DNA from: Actinomadura darangshiensis
GTDB taxonomy: Bacteria; Actinomycetota; Actinomycetes; Streptosporangiales; Streptosporangiaceae
NCBI RefSeq assembly: GCF_004349235.1
Contig: NZ_SMKY01000049.1
Span: forward strand, 1 to 41,623
Length of the DNA stretch: 41,623 bases
Reading direction: 5' to 3'
The notes beneath the pieces were generated by a model. That model did not search any database. It was not told the DNA's origin and was given only the letters and a program-made list of their open reading frames with translations. Made by a program: the position numbers and the translations under genes. Below are positions 27,322 through 33,853 of the stretch, piece after piece. Each line of letters starts with the position of its first letter. Within the stretch, counting starts at the first letter, position 1.

Positions 27322-28341
27322 TCAGGAGTCGGCCATCTCCTTGATCGCGCGCAGCGTCGGCTCGTCCTTCACGCCGGCGATCAGCAGGGTGGTGACCGGG
27401 CTGTCGCGCCAGAGCCGCAGCCGCTCCTTGATCCGTCCGAGCGGGCCGAGGAGGGAGATCGAGTCGGCCAGCGCGTCCGGGACGGCCTTGATCGCCTCGT
27501 CGCGGCGGCCGTCCAGGAACAGCTCCTGGACGCGCTGCGCCTGCTCGGCGTAGCCGAGCCGGCCGATCAGGTCGAGATGGAAGTTGCGGTCCTTGGCGCC
27601 CATCCCGCCGATGTAGAAGGCGAGCGGGATCTTGGCGAACTCCAGCGCGGACGCGAGGTCGTCGGTGACGATCGTGGTCACGGTCGCGGCGATCTCGAAG
27701 CCGTCCGGGCGGCCCGCGAGCGACCCGCCGAAGACGGGCCCGATCTGCTCGGGGTCGACGAACAGCGGCAGCCAGCCCTGTGCGACCTCGGTGGACAGCG
27801 CGACGTTCTTCGGACCCTCCGCGCCGAGGTAGACGGGGATGTCCGGGCGGACGGGGTGGGTGATCGACTTGAGCGGCTTGCCGAGGCCCGCCCCGCCGGG
27901 CAGCGGCAGCGGGTAGTGCGGACCGGGGCTGGTCACCGGGGCCTCGCGGCGCCACACCTGCCGGACGATGTCGAGGTACTCGCGGGTGCGGGCGAGCGGC
28001 TTCGGGAACGGCTGCCCGTACCAGCCCTCGACGACCTGCGGGCCGGACGCGCCGAGCCCGAGGATGACGCGCCCGCCGGACAGGGCGTCCAGCGTGAGGG
28101 CGTGCATCGCGGTGGCGACCGGGGTGCGCGCCGACAGCTGGACGACGGCGGTGCCGAGCTTGATCCGGGACGTGCGGGCGCCGTACCAGGCCAGCGTGGT
28201 GAACGCGTCCGAGCCGTAGGCCTCGGCGGTGAACACCGAGTCGTAGCCGCAGCGCTCGGCGGCCAGCACCGTGTCGGTCTGGTCCTCCGGGGCCTGCTGC
28301 CAGTAGCCGACGTTGATGCCGAGCTTGAGTTCCGCGGTCAC
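27322..28341 (-). CDS. LLM-class (F420-dependent type) oxidoreductase
   Basis: A 339-residue TIM-barrel luciferase-like monooxygenase family protein. Start LKLGINVGYWQQAPEDQTDT, then AERCGYDSVFTAEAYGSDAF, the HALTLDALSGGRVILGLGASG segment that is the F420 phosphate-binding part in this class, and WRREAPVTSPGPHYPLP. This subgroup uses reduced F420 rather than flavin in characterised actinobacterial members; the sequence alone cannot prove it. GTG 28341 is chosen because homology begins just after it and GGAGGGTGCAAC precedes it. A KstR-type operator lies 35 bp upstream. The mycobacterial KstR-regulon gene Rv3520c, as I recall, encodes a protein of this class. Confidence 0.9.
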   Translation of the reverse strand: MTAELKLGINVGYWQQAPEDQTDTVLAAERCGYDSVFTAEAYGSDAFTTLAWYGARTSRIKLGTAVVQLSARTPVATAMHALTLDALSGGRVILGLGASGPQVVEGWYGQPFPKPLARTREYLDIVRQVWRREAPVTSPGPHYPLPLPGGAGLGKPLKSITHPVRPDIPVYLGAEGPKNVALSTEVAQGWLPLFVDPEQIGPVFGGSLAGRPDGFEIAATVTTIVTDDLASALEFAKIPLAFYIGGMGAKDRNFHLDLIGRLGYAEQAQRVQELFLDGRRDEAIKAVPDALADSISLLGPLGRIKERLRLWRDSPVTTLLIAGVKDEPTLRAIKEMADS

Positions 28342-28375
28342 GTTGCACCCTCCGGTTGTCGACGCACCGCGATAG

Positions 28376-28389
28376 TAGAACACGTTCTA
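28376..28389. promoter_or_regulatory. KstR-type operator
   Basis: TAGAAC-AC-GTTCTA, perfect 6-bp arms, matching the published KstR consensus TNNAACNNGTTNNA. It sits 35 bp before the start of the LLM gene in a 140-bp gap with no other promoter to serve. KstR represses sterol catabolism genes in mycobacteria and rhodococci; its presence here is inferred. Confidence 0.65.
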
Positions 28390-28481
28390 GTTTTCCGGAA
28401 GTGGACGTGCCCGGAAGCGGACGCGCCGAGGGGCCGCGGCGTCCGTGCCAGTGGGTCGCCGCGGCCCCTCGCCGTCCGTCG

Positions 28482-28682
28482 CTAGCTCTCCTTGATGGCG
28501 TCCAGCAGACCCCGCCAGGCGGACGGCGTCAGCACCAGGGCCGGGCCGCCGGGGTCCTTGGAGTCGCGCACCGCGCGGAGGGCGGCGGGCAGTGGCGCCA
28601 CCTCGACGCACTGGTCGCCGCTTCCGCTGCGGGACGACTTGCGCCAGACGGCACCGGTGAGTTCGCGCTGCAGGTTGGTCAC
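28482..28682 (-). CDS. DUF397 small protein of an XRE/ATPase triad
   Basis: A 66-residue protein with the DUF397 signature: GAVWRKSSRSGSGDQCVEVAPL, VRDSKDPGGPALVLTPSAW and a short end KES (each stretch is quoted by its key residues WRKSSRS, CVEVA and RDSKDP). These proteins pair with an XRE-type regulator in actinobacteria and are thought to be antagonists or ligands of it. Its start overlaps the stop of the upstream XRE gene by 4 nt, so both are made from one transcript. No independent ribosome binding site is needed. Confidence 0.9.
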   Translation of the reverse strand: MTNLQRELTGAVWRKSSRSGSGDQCVEVAPLPAALRAVRDSKDPGGPALVLTPSAWRGLLDAIKES

Positions 28683-29524
28683 GGGCTGCTCCTAGCTGCC
28701 TCGGCGATGAGGTGCGCGGAATCCTCGGGGGACAGGGCCGCCTCCTTGATCCGATCGAAGCGGTCCCTATGTTTTGCTATTGCCTCTGCACTCTCAAGGT
28801 AAACGTCACCCATGGTCCCCTCGACGTAGGCGATATCGGGGTCTGCGGGGTCTGGATACGACAATATGGTGAATCGTCCGTCTAGACCCGCATGCTCCTG
28901 CGCTGTGTATGGAAGTACCTGAATCCGCACGGATGGGCGGCTCACCGTGACGGTGGCGAGGGCCTCCAGCTGGGCGCGCATCACCTTCTCGCCGCCGATC
29001 CGGCGGTACAGCACCGCCTCGTCGAAGATGACGTGCAGGTGCGGCGCGTCGGTGCGGTCCAGCAGCGCCTGGCGGATCTTGCGGGCGGCGATGCGGCGCT
29101 CGATGTCCTCCGGGCCGGGCAGCAGCCGGCCCGCCGTGATCACGGCGCGGGAGTAGTGCTCGGTCTGCAGCAGCCCGTGCACGAGCTGCGGGTCCCAGGT
29201 GCGGATGTGGGACGCCTCGTCCTCCAGCGCGACGTAGCTGCCGGCGAACACGTCCTGGTACGCCGTCCACCAGCCGCGCTGGCCGGCCTGCCGGGCCAGG
29301 GTGATGAGCGCGTCGCGGTCCGGGCTCGGGACGCCGTACAGGTCGAGGATGCCGGAGATGTCGCCGGGTTTCGGGCGAGTCTGGCTGGTTTCGAGGCGGG
29401 AGACGGTGGCTCGCGACCAGTCGAGCCGGTCCGCCACCTCCTGCAGGGTCAGGCCCTGCTCCTCGCGCAGCTTGCGGAGCTCCCGGGCGAGCCGGCGGCC
29501 ACGGACGGTGGGGCGGTAGGTCAT
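28679..29524 (-). CDS. XRE-family HTH regulator with DUF5753 domain (WhiJ-like)
   Basis: A 281-residue regulator. N-terminal Cro/C1-type helix-turn-helix at about residues 14-55: LRKLREEQGLTLQEVADRL, then RATVSRLETSQTRPKP. The rest is the DUF5753 sensor domain, with the usual motifs YVALEDEASHIRTWDPQLVH, GLLQTEHYSRAVI, RQALLDRTDAPHLHVIFDEA, LYRRIGG and VQVLPY/IQVLPYTAQEHAGLDG. This matches the WhiJ/AbaA-OrfA group of Streptomyces developmental and antibiotic regulators. The ATG at 29524 appears leaderless. It is transcribed divergently from the ATPase gene at 29727 and overlaps DUF397 by 4 nt. Confidence 0.92.
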   Translation of the reverse strand: MTYRPTVRGRRLARELRKLREEQGLTLQEVADRLDWSRATVSRLETSQTRPKPGDISGILDLYGVPSPDRDALITLARQAGQRGWWTAYQDVFAGSYVALEDEASHIRTWDPQLVHGLLQTEHYSRAVITAGRLLPGPEDIERRIAARKIRQALLDRTDAPHLHVIFDEAVLYRRIGGEKVMRAQLEALATVTVSRPSVRIQVLPYTAQEHAGLDGRFTILSYPDPADPDIAYVEGTMGDVYLESAEAIAKHRDRFDRIKEAALSPEDSAHLIAEAARSSP

Positions 29525-29533
29525 GGAAGTGGA

Positions 29534-29561
29534 GTCTTACCACTCCGCGGGCTCGTCACAA
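29534..29561 (-). promoter_or_regulatory. Promoter of the XRE-DUF397 unit, near-leaderless
   Basis: On the minus strand TTGTGA (29561-29556), a 16-nt spacer and TAAGAC (29539-29534), then 9 nt to the ATG at 29524. Transcription would begin within a few bases of the start codon, and no Shine-Dalgarno is present. Confidence 0.55.
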
Positions 29562-29617
29562 CGCGATTGACGAACCCGGCAGGAACGACAGAGCAATTTC
29601 ATGAAGGGTGTTGCGAT

Positions 29618-29632
29618 CGTGAGAATCTCACG
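29618..29632. promoter_or_regulatory. Palindromic operator candidate between XRE and ATPase genes
   Basis: CGTGAGA-A-TCTCACG, a perfect 15-bp palindrome with 1-nt centre. It lies about 95 bp from either start in the 202-bp divergent gap. Position and symmetry suit a dimeric regulator such as the XRE protein or its counterpart acting on the ATPase gene. Confidence 0.55.
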
Positions 29633-29726
29633 ACACGCTTGAATCCGTGACCGTCCGGGGACCCAACGTGACCGGCCGGCCGGCCTTTCACCCGGGCACG
29701 AACCACGCGGACCGCGGGAGGAACCC

Positions 29727-30239
29727 GTGAAGAGCACGCCCGCCGACCTGACGGCGCAGACCATGGCCGACGCGATGGCCGGTGGCGACCACGCCCCCGG
29801 CGACGGCACACCCGGATGGGTGTGGGCCCTGCCGGGCGGAGCGGGCTGCGCGGGCCACGCCCGCCGCGTCCTGCGCGACGCGCTCGGCTCCCTCGGCGTT
29901 CCACGGGACGCGATCGCCGACGCGCAGCTCATGGTGAGCGAACTCGCGACGAACGCGCACCAGCACGCCGGCGACCACGGCCCGCACGAGCTGTGGCTCT
30001 ACCGCGGGGACGGGACGGCGGGCGAGGTGCGGTGCGCCGTCTTCGACGCGTTCGCCGACGCCGGCCTGCCCGGCTACTCGTGGACGTCCGGCGACTGCGG
30101 GCGCGGGCTCAGCATCGTCAAGGAGCTGTCGGGCGGGCGCTGGGGCCTGCGGCGAACCCTCTCCCGGCTCGGGCCGCCCGTCCGGGGCAAGGCCGTCTGG
30201 TTCGCCGTCCCCTGCCCCGCCGAACGGGCCGCGAGCTAG
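29727..30239 (+). CDS. HATPase_c_2 ATP-binding protein (RsbW/anti-sigma-like)
   Basis: A 170-residue protein of the GHKL fold with the single-domain HATPase_c_2 architecture used by anti-sigma kinases and by the partners of XRE/DUF397 pairs. Motifs: ARRVLRDALGSL helix, N box MVSELATNAHQHA (about residues 69-81), VFDAFADAG in place of the canonical G1 box DxGxG, and a glycine-rich DCGRGLSIVKELS G2-like segment. The N-terminal about 30 residues are unstructured. GTG 29727 has GGGAGGA upstream. Together with the two preceding genes it makes the recurrent triad. The stop overlaps the convergent TetR gene by 4 nt. Confidence 0.88.
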   Translation: MKSTPADLTAQTMADAMAGGDHAPGDGTPGWVWALPGGAGCAGHARRVLRDALGSLGVPRDAIADAQLMVSELATNAHQHAGDHGPHELWLYRGDGTAGEVRCAVFDAFADAGLPGYSWTSGDCGRGLSIVKELSGGRWGLRRTLSRLGPPVRGKAVWFAVPCPAERAAS

Positions 30240-30841
30240 CCCGCGGCCCGTTTCTCCAGGGCGGGGCCGATGTCGCTGACCAGCGCGAGCAGCGACCGGG
30301 CGAGCAGCGTGTGCACCTGGCCGCGGTCGAGCGTCTTCTCCTGGAGCCACTGCCGCGTCGCCGCGTCCGCTAGACCCGAGTAGACGCGCAGGACGGCCCG
30401 CAGCGTCTCGGTCGGCTCCGGCACCCGCAGGACGGCCAGCAGCTGCTCGACCGTCTCGTCCCGGAACCGGTTCACGATCCGCAGGAGCTCCGGGTCCTGC
30501 CCGAACCCCTCGGCGTCCAGCGCCGCGAACCAGGTGGTCGCGTTCCGCTCGGCCGTGTCGAGGAACAGGTTCACGCACAGCTCGACGGCCTCGGGCAGCG
30601 TCATCCGCTCGTCCGGTGGCGGGGCCTGCACGGCGGCCGACGCCGTCAGGCCTTGGACGACCTTGAGGAACAGCTCGCGCTTCGTCCCGAAGTAGTAGTG
30701 GATCAGGCCGCGCTGCACGCCGGTCTCCCGCGCGATCGCGGCCGTGGACACTTCGGCGTACGGCAGCTCGGTGAACATCCGCCGTGCGATGTCCAGGATC
30801 TGGGCGCGCCGTCGGTCCGGGGACAGGCGCTGGTAGCTCAC
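30236..30841 (-). CDS. TetR/AcrR-family transcriptional regulator
   Basis: A 201-residue regulator. The DNA-binding domain is at about residues 8-58: RRRAQILDIARRMFTEL, then EVSTAAIARETGVQRGLIHY and YFGTKRELF. The effector domain continues with FLDTAERNATTWFAALDAEG and ends RSLLALVSDIGPALEKRA. Ligand unknown. GTG 30841 is preceded by TAGGCT at 6 nt (minus strand) and by no Shine-Dalgarno, so the mRNA is probably leaderless; the -10 box lies inside an inverted repeat, the usual arrangement for autorepression. It is divergent from the GNAT gene that starts the second cob block. Confidence 0.9.
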   Translation of the reverse strand: MSYQRLSPDRRRAQILDIARRMFTELPYAEVSTAAIARETGVQRGLIHYYFGTKRELFLKVVQGLTASAAVQAPPPDERMTLPEAVELCVNLFLDTAERNATTWFAALDAEGFGQDPELLRIVNRFRDETVEQLLAVLRVPEPTETLRAVLRVYSGLADAATRQWLQEKTLDRGQVHTLLARSLLALVSDIGPALEKRAAG

Positions 30842-30863
30842 CGCGACAGCCTATTCTGTGCGG
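30841..30863. promoter_or_regulatory. Inverted repeat at the TetR start, covering its -10 box
   Basis: CCGC-G-ACAG (30841-30849) and CTGT-GCGG (30856-30863) pair with one bulged G around CCTATT. The minus-strand -10 TAGGCT occupies 30853-30848. The small gap to GNAT means that binding here could also affect the cob operon. Confidence 0.45.
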
Positions 30864-30895
30864 GCCGGTGGTGCCCTGAGGCGAGGGGAGCGCGA

Positions 30896-31531
30896 GTGAA
30901 CGCCTTCGAGGGAGACGTGCGCCTGGAAGGCGAGCGGCTCGTCCTGCGTCCGTTCGGCCTCGACGACGCGGCGGCGCTGATCGAGGTGATCCGCGCCAAG
31001 GAGGACTTCCTGCCGCCGACCTTCCCCAGCGCCCTGAAGGCCGAGCCCATCGCGTGGTTCTTGGGGGAGGGCGTCCACAAGCTTCAGAAGTTCGGCCTGG
31101 GTATTCATCTGGCCGTGACAGAGCGCGAAACGGGCGAATTCGTCGGCACCATCGGGCTGTTCAAGGTGAACTGGCCTCATCTGACGTCCGAGGTCGGATA
31201 CGGCATGCGGCCAAGCGCGCGCGGGCGCGGCTACGCCACCGAGGCACTCTCACTGGTCTCGGACTGGGCGCTGCGCGACTGCGGGCTGTTCCGCGTCGAG
31301 CTCCGCGCCATGGTGACCAACCATGCCTCCATCCGTGTCGCCCACAAGGCCGGCTACCTGCGTGAAGGCGTCGCGCGCGGTGCGGAGGTCGACGACGACG
31401 GCGTCAGCCAGGACATGATCGTCTTCAGCCGCATCGGGACCGATCCGCCTTCTCCCGGCGTGCCACGGGGGCGTCCGGAGGACGCCTCCGGGAAGCTCGT
31501 CGCCGACGCTGAGGAGGGAGTCCACCGGTGA
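30896..31531 (+). CDS. GNAT-family N-acetyltransferase (RimJ/RimL-like)
   Basis: A 211-residue acetyl-CoA-dependent N-acetyltransferase. VRLEGERLVLRPFGLDDAAA opens the fold, acetyl-CoA motif A is in YGMRPSARGRGYATEALSLV (key residues RGRGYA) and motif B in RVELRAMVTNHASIRVAHKAGY. A Pro/Gly-rich C-terminal extension (about residues 180-211) is unusual and is encoded by a stretch with a GGCGTCC/GGACGCC hairpin. GTG 30896 follows GAGGGGAGCGCGA. The stop overlaps the next gene by 4 nt. Acceptor is unknown; it is the first gene of the second cob block. Confidence 0.88.
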   Translation: MNAFEGDVRLEGERLVLRPFGLDDAAALIEVIRAKEDFLPPTFPSALKAEPIAWFLGEGVHKLQKFGLGIHLAVTERETGEFVGTIGLFKVNWPHLTSEVGYGMRPSARGRGYATEALSLVSDWALRDCGLFRVELRAMVTNHASIRVAHKAGYLREGVARGAEVDDDGVSQDMIVFSRIGTDPPSPGVPRGRPEDASGKLVADAEEGVHR

Positions 31532-31995
31532 CCACCGAGGACAGGACGCTCGTGATGTACGGCGGCGGCGCGCGCGAGGCCGCCCGCCGGATGCTGCCGA
31601 AACTGCCGGAGGAGTGCTTCATCCCGATCGCGCCGGAACGGCTGCCGGACGCCGCCGGGGACGGGATCGCCCAGGTGGTCATGGTCTCCGGCATGGACGA
31701 GCAGGCCGCCTTCCTGGGCGGGGCCACCGGCCTGCTGGAGTCGGTCACGCTGGACATGGACTGCGGCCCGGCGCTGGCGGGGCGGGTGGCGCGGGCCGCG
31801 GCGGTCCGCGACGTCTACGACCTGTGGGACGCCGCCGGCAAGCTCGGCCCGTGCGGGCGTGAGCTGTGCCGCCGGACGGCCGGCGAACTGGAGCGCCGCA
31901 CCGCCGGGAAGGCCGGCCCGGTCGCCGCCCAGGTGGTGCTGCTGGACGCCACGGGAGAGCGCATGGTCGGCATGTACGGGCGAATGGCCCGGTAG
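31528..31995 (+). CDS. Unrecognised protein encoded in the cob operon (155 residues)
   Basis: I do not recognise this family. It is soluble, begins TLVMYGGGAREAARRMLPKL, continues CFIPIAPERLP, VVMVSGMDEQAAFLGGA, then an alpha-helical half with VRDVYDLWDAAGKLG and CGRELCRRTAGELERRTAG, and ends VAAQVVLLDATGERMVGMYG. Cysteines are at 30, 79, 109 and 114, the last two as CGRELC. It overlaps the GNAT gene by 4 nt (GTG inside the stop) and precedes cobL by 2 nt, so it is translated with both. No corrin enzyme motif is visible; a small accessory role in corrin synthesis is inference. Confidence 0.75.
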   Translation: MTTEDRTLVMYGGGAREAARRMLPKLPEECFIPIAPERLPDAAGDGIAQVVMVSGMDEQAAFLGGATGLLESVTLDMDCGPALAGRVARAAAVRDVYDLWDAAGKLGPCGRELCRRTAGELERRTAGKAGPVAAQVVLLDATGERMVGMYGRMAR

Positions 31996-31997
31996 CG

Positions 31998-33260
31998 ATG
32001 CTGACGGTCGTCGGCCGCGACGGGTCGCCGCTCTGCGAAGCGGCCATGGCGGCTGTGGAGAGCGCTGCGCTGGTACTGGGTGAGCCCAGGCTGTTGAAGG
32101 ATCTGCCGTTGGCGCCGGACGCCCGCAAGGTCGTTACAGGCGACCTCGTGGAGGCTCTGCAAGGCGTCGACGTCAGCGAACAGGACGTCGTGCTGGTCGT
32201 GGACGGCGATCCCGGCTACTTCGGCGTCGTCAGGGAGTTGCTCGAAAAGGGGCACGCGCCAGAGACCTTTCCTGCAACGCCCCTGGTCGCGCGGGCTTTC
32301 GCCCAGGCGGGGCTGCCCTGGGAGGACGCTCTCGTCGTTTCCGCCAGGGACGGGCACCTGAAGCAGGCCGTCAACGCGTGCCGCGCCCACCCGAAGGTGG
32401 CGGTGCTGACGGGGCCTGGGGCAGGGCCTAGCGAACTGGCGCGCGCGCTGTTCCCCGTCACGCCGCGCTCCTTCGTGGTCTGCGAGGACCTGGGCGGGCC
32501 TGGGGAGCGGGTCGTCTACGTCCGTCCGGCCGAGGCGACCACTCGTCCGTGGCACGACCCCGATGTCGTGCTCGTCCTCGACAACCGCCACGCGCTGGGC
32601 GAAGCGGGCTGGATCTCGGGGGCGGCGCCCGGGCCCGCCGGGTGGGCGCTGCCCTCGGAAGCCTTCGGTGACGGGCCCGGCCTGCGACCCGACGTCCGTG
32701 CCTTCGTCCTGGCCAAGCTCGGCCCCAGGGTCGGCGACATGGTGTGGGACGTCGAGTCCGGCGACGGCTCCGTGGCCGTCGAGTGTGCCCGCTTCGGCGC
32801 CGCCGTCGTCGCCGTCGACCGCGACTACGCCGCGTCCGAGCGGGTGCGGGAGAACGTGCGGCTGCACGGGGTCAAGGCCGCGATGGCGTCCGGCGACGTC
32901 CGGTCCACCGCCGAGCACCTCCCCGCCCCCGACGCCGTGTTCCTCGGCCCCGGGTTCCTGGGGCGCGGCGGGCTGGAGACCGTCCGGGTCTGCGCGGCGC
33001 TCGGCCCGGCCCGGATCGTCGCCCTGGCCACCGCCGGCGAGGCTCAGTCCATACTGGACATGCTGGACGAGCAAGGCTTCACCGGCGACGCCGTCCGGCT
33101 CCAGGCCGCCCCGCTGACCCCGCGGGGGGAGCCTGCCGAACCCGTGATCGTCGTATGGGGCGAACGAGGCGCCCAGACCCCCGCGTGGCGGCCGTCCCGC
33201 AAGAACCGCCCCATCGAGACCATCCCCGCCCCGCCGGGAGCAGTGGAGGAGCGCAGTTGA
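31998..33260 (+). CDS. cobL: Precorrin-6Y C5,15-methyltransferase (decarboxylating), CbiE-CbiT fusion
   Basis: A 420-residue bifunctional enzyme of the aerobic corrin pathway that methylates precorrin-6Y at C5 and C15 and decarboxylates the C12 acetate. N-terminal CbiE half: LTVVGRDGSP, VVLVVDGDPGYFGVV and NACRAHPKVAVLTGPGAGPSELARAL. C-terminal CbiT half: GDMVWDVESGDGSVAVECA, where the first glycine of the usual SAM motif G-x-G-x-G is replaced by Glu, then AAVVAVDRDYAASERV. The order and length match actinobacterial CobL. ATG 31998 is 2 nt after the previous stop; the cobH start overlaps its own stop by 4 nt. Confidence 0.92.
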   Translation: MLTVVGRDGSPLCEAAMAAVESAALVLGEPRLLKDLPLAPDARKVVTGDLVEALQGVDVSEQDVVLVVDGDPGYFGVVRELLEKGHAPETFPATPLVARAFAQAGLPWEDALVVSARDGHLKQAVNACRAHPKVAVLTGPGAGPSELARALFPVTPRSFVVCEDLGGPGERVVYVRPAEATTRPWHDPDVVLVLDNRHALGEAGWISGAAPGPAGWALPSEAFGDGPGLRPDVRAFVLAKLGPRVGDMVWDVESGDGSVAVECARFGAAVVAVDRDYAASERVRENVRLHGVKAAMASGDVRSTAEHLPAPDAVFLGPGFLGRGGLETVRVCAALGPARIVALATAGEAQSILDMLDEQGFTGDAVRLQAAPLTPRGEPAEPVIVVWGERGAQTPAWRPSRKNRPIETIPAPPGAVEERS

Positions 33261-33853
33261 CCGTCCGTCAGCCCCACCCGATCGAGGTGCGGTCGTATGA
33301 GATCCTCCGGTCCCGCGTCGACCTGTCCCCGATGCCGCCGCTGTGGCGGGCCGTGGCCGAGCGGGTGATCCACGCCACCGCCGATCTGGAGTACGCGGTG
33401 GACCTCGTGACCGCGGAGGAGCACCTCACCGGGGGCTGGGCGGCGCTGCGCGCGGGAGCGCCGGTCGTCACCGACGAGGGGATGGTCGCCGCCGGCATCA
33501 GCGCCCGCGAGACGATCTGCCACGCCGCCGACCCGGCCGCCGCCCGGATGGCGCGCGCCGCCGGCATCACCCGGTCGGCCGCCGCCGTCCGGCTGTCGTA
33601 CTCCGAGGTGGGGCCCGGCGCGGTCTGGGTCGTCGGGTCCGCGCCCGAGGCGCTCACCGAGATCATCGCCCGCCGGGTCGGCCCTGCCCTCGTCATCGGC
33701 ATGCCGGTCGGCTTCGTCGGCGCCTGCGAAGCGAAGGAGGCGCTGCGCGCGAGCGGGCTGCCGCAGCTCAGCAACGTCTCGGAGAAGGGCGGTTCCGCGG
33801 TCGCGGCGGCGGCCCTGAACGCGCTGCTCTACCACGAGGCGGGGCGGCCGTGA
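33257..33853 (+). CDS. cobH: Precorrin-8X methylmutase CobH/CbiC
   Basis: A 198-residue isomerase that moves the C11 methyl group of precorrin-8X to C12, giving hydrogenobyrinic acid. Conserved parts: IEVRSYEILRSRV, RVIHATADLEY (His39, in the position of the catalytic histidine), EMVAAGI-like DEGMVAAGISARE, then CHAADP, GNAPEAL-like VVGSAPEALTEI, and VIGMPVGFVGACEAKEAL. The start is a TTG at 33257 that overlaps the cobL stop (TTGA); GGAGGAGCGCAG provides a good ribosome binding site and no other start fits homology. The stop overlaps the cobC GTG by 4 nt. Confidence 0.93.
   Translation: MTVRQPHPIEVRSYEILRSRVDLSPMPPLWRAVAERVIHATADLEYAVDLVTAEEHLTGGWAALRAGAPVVTDEGMVAAGISARETICHAADPAAARMARAAGITRSAAAVRLSYSEVGPGAVWVVGSAPEALTEIIARRVGPALVIGMPVGFVGACEAKEALRASGLPQLSNVSEKGGSAVAAAALNALLYHEAGRP

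Noticed and set aside
31470..31486. Hairpin GGCGTCC/GGACGCC as a terminator
   Set aside because: It lies within the GNAT coding region, and the downstream gene overlaps the stop codon, so termination there would cut the operon.
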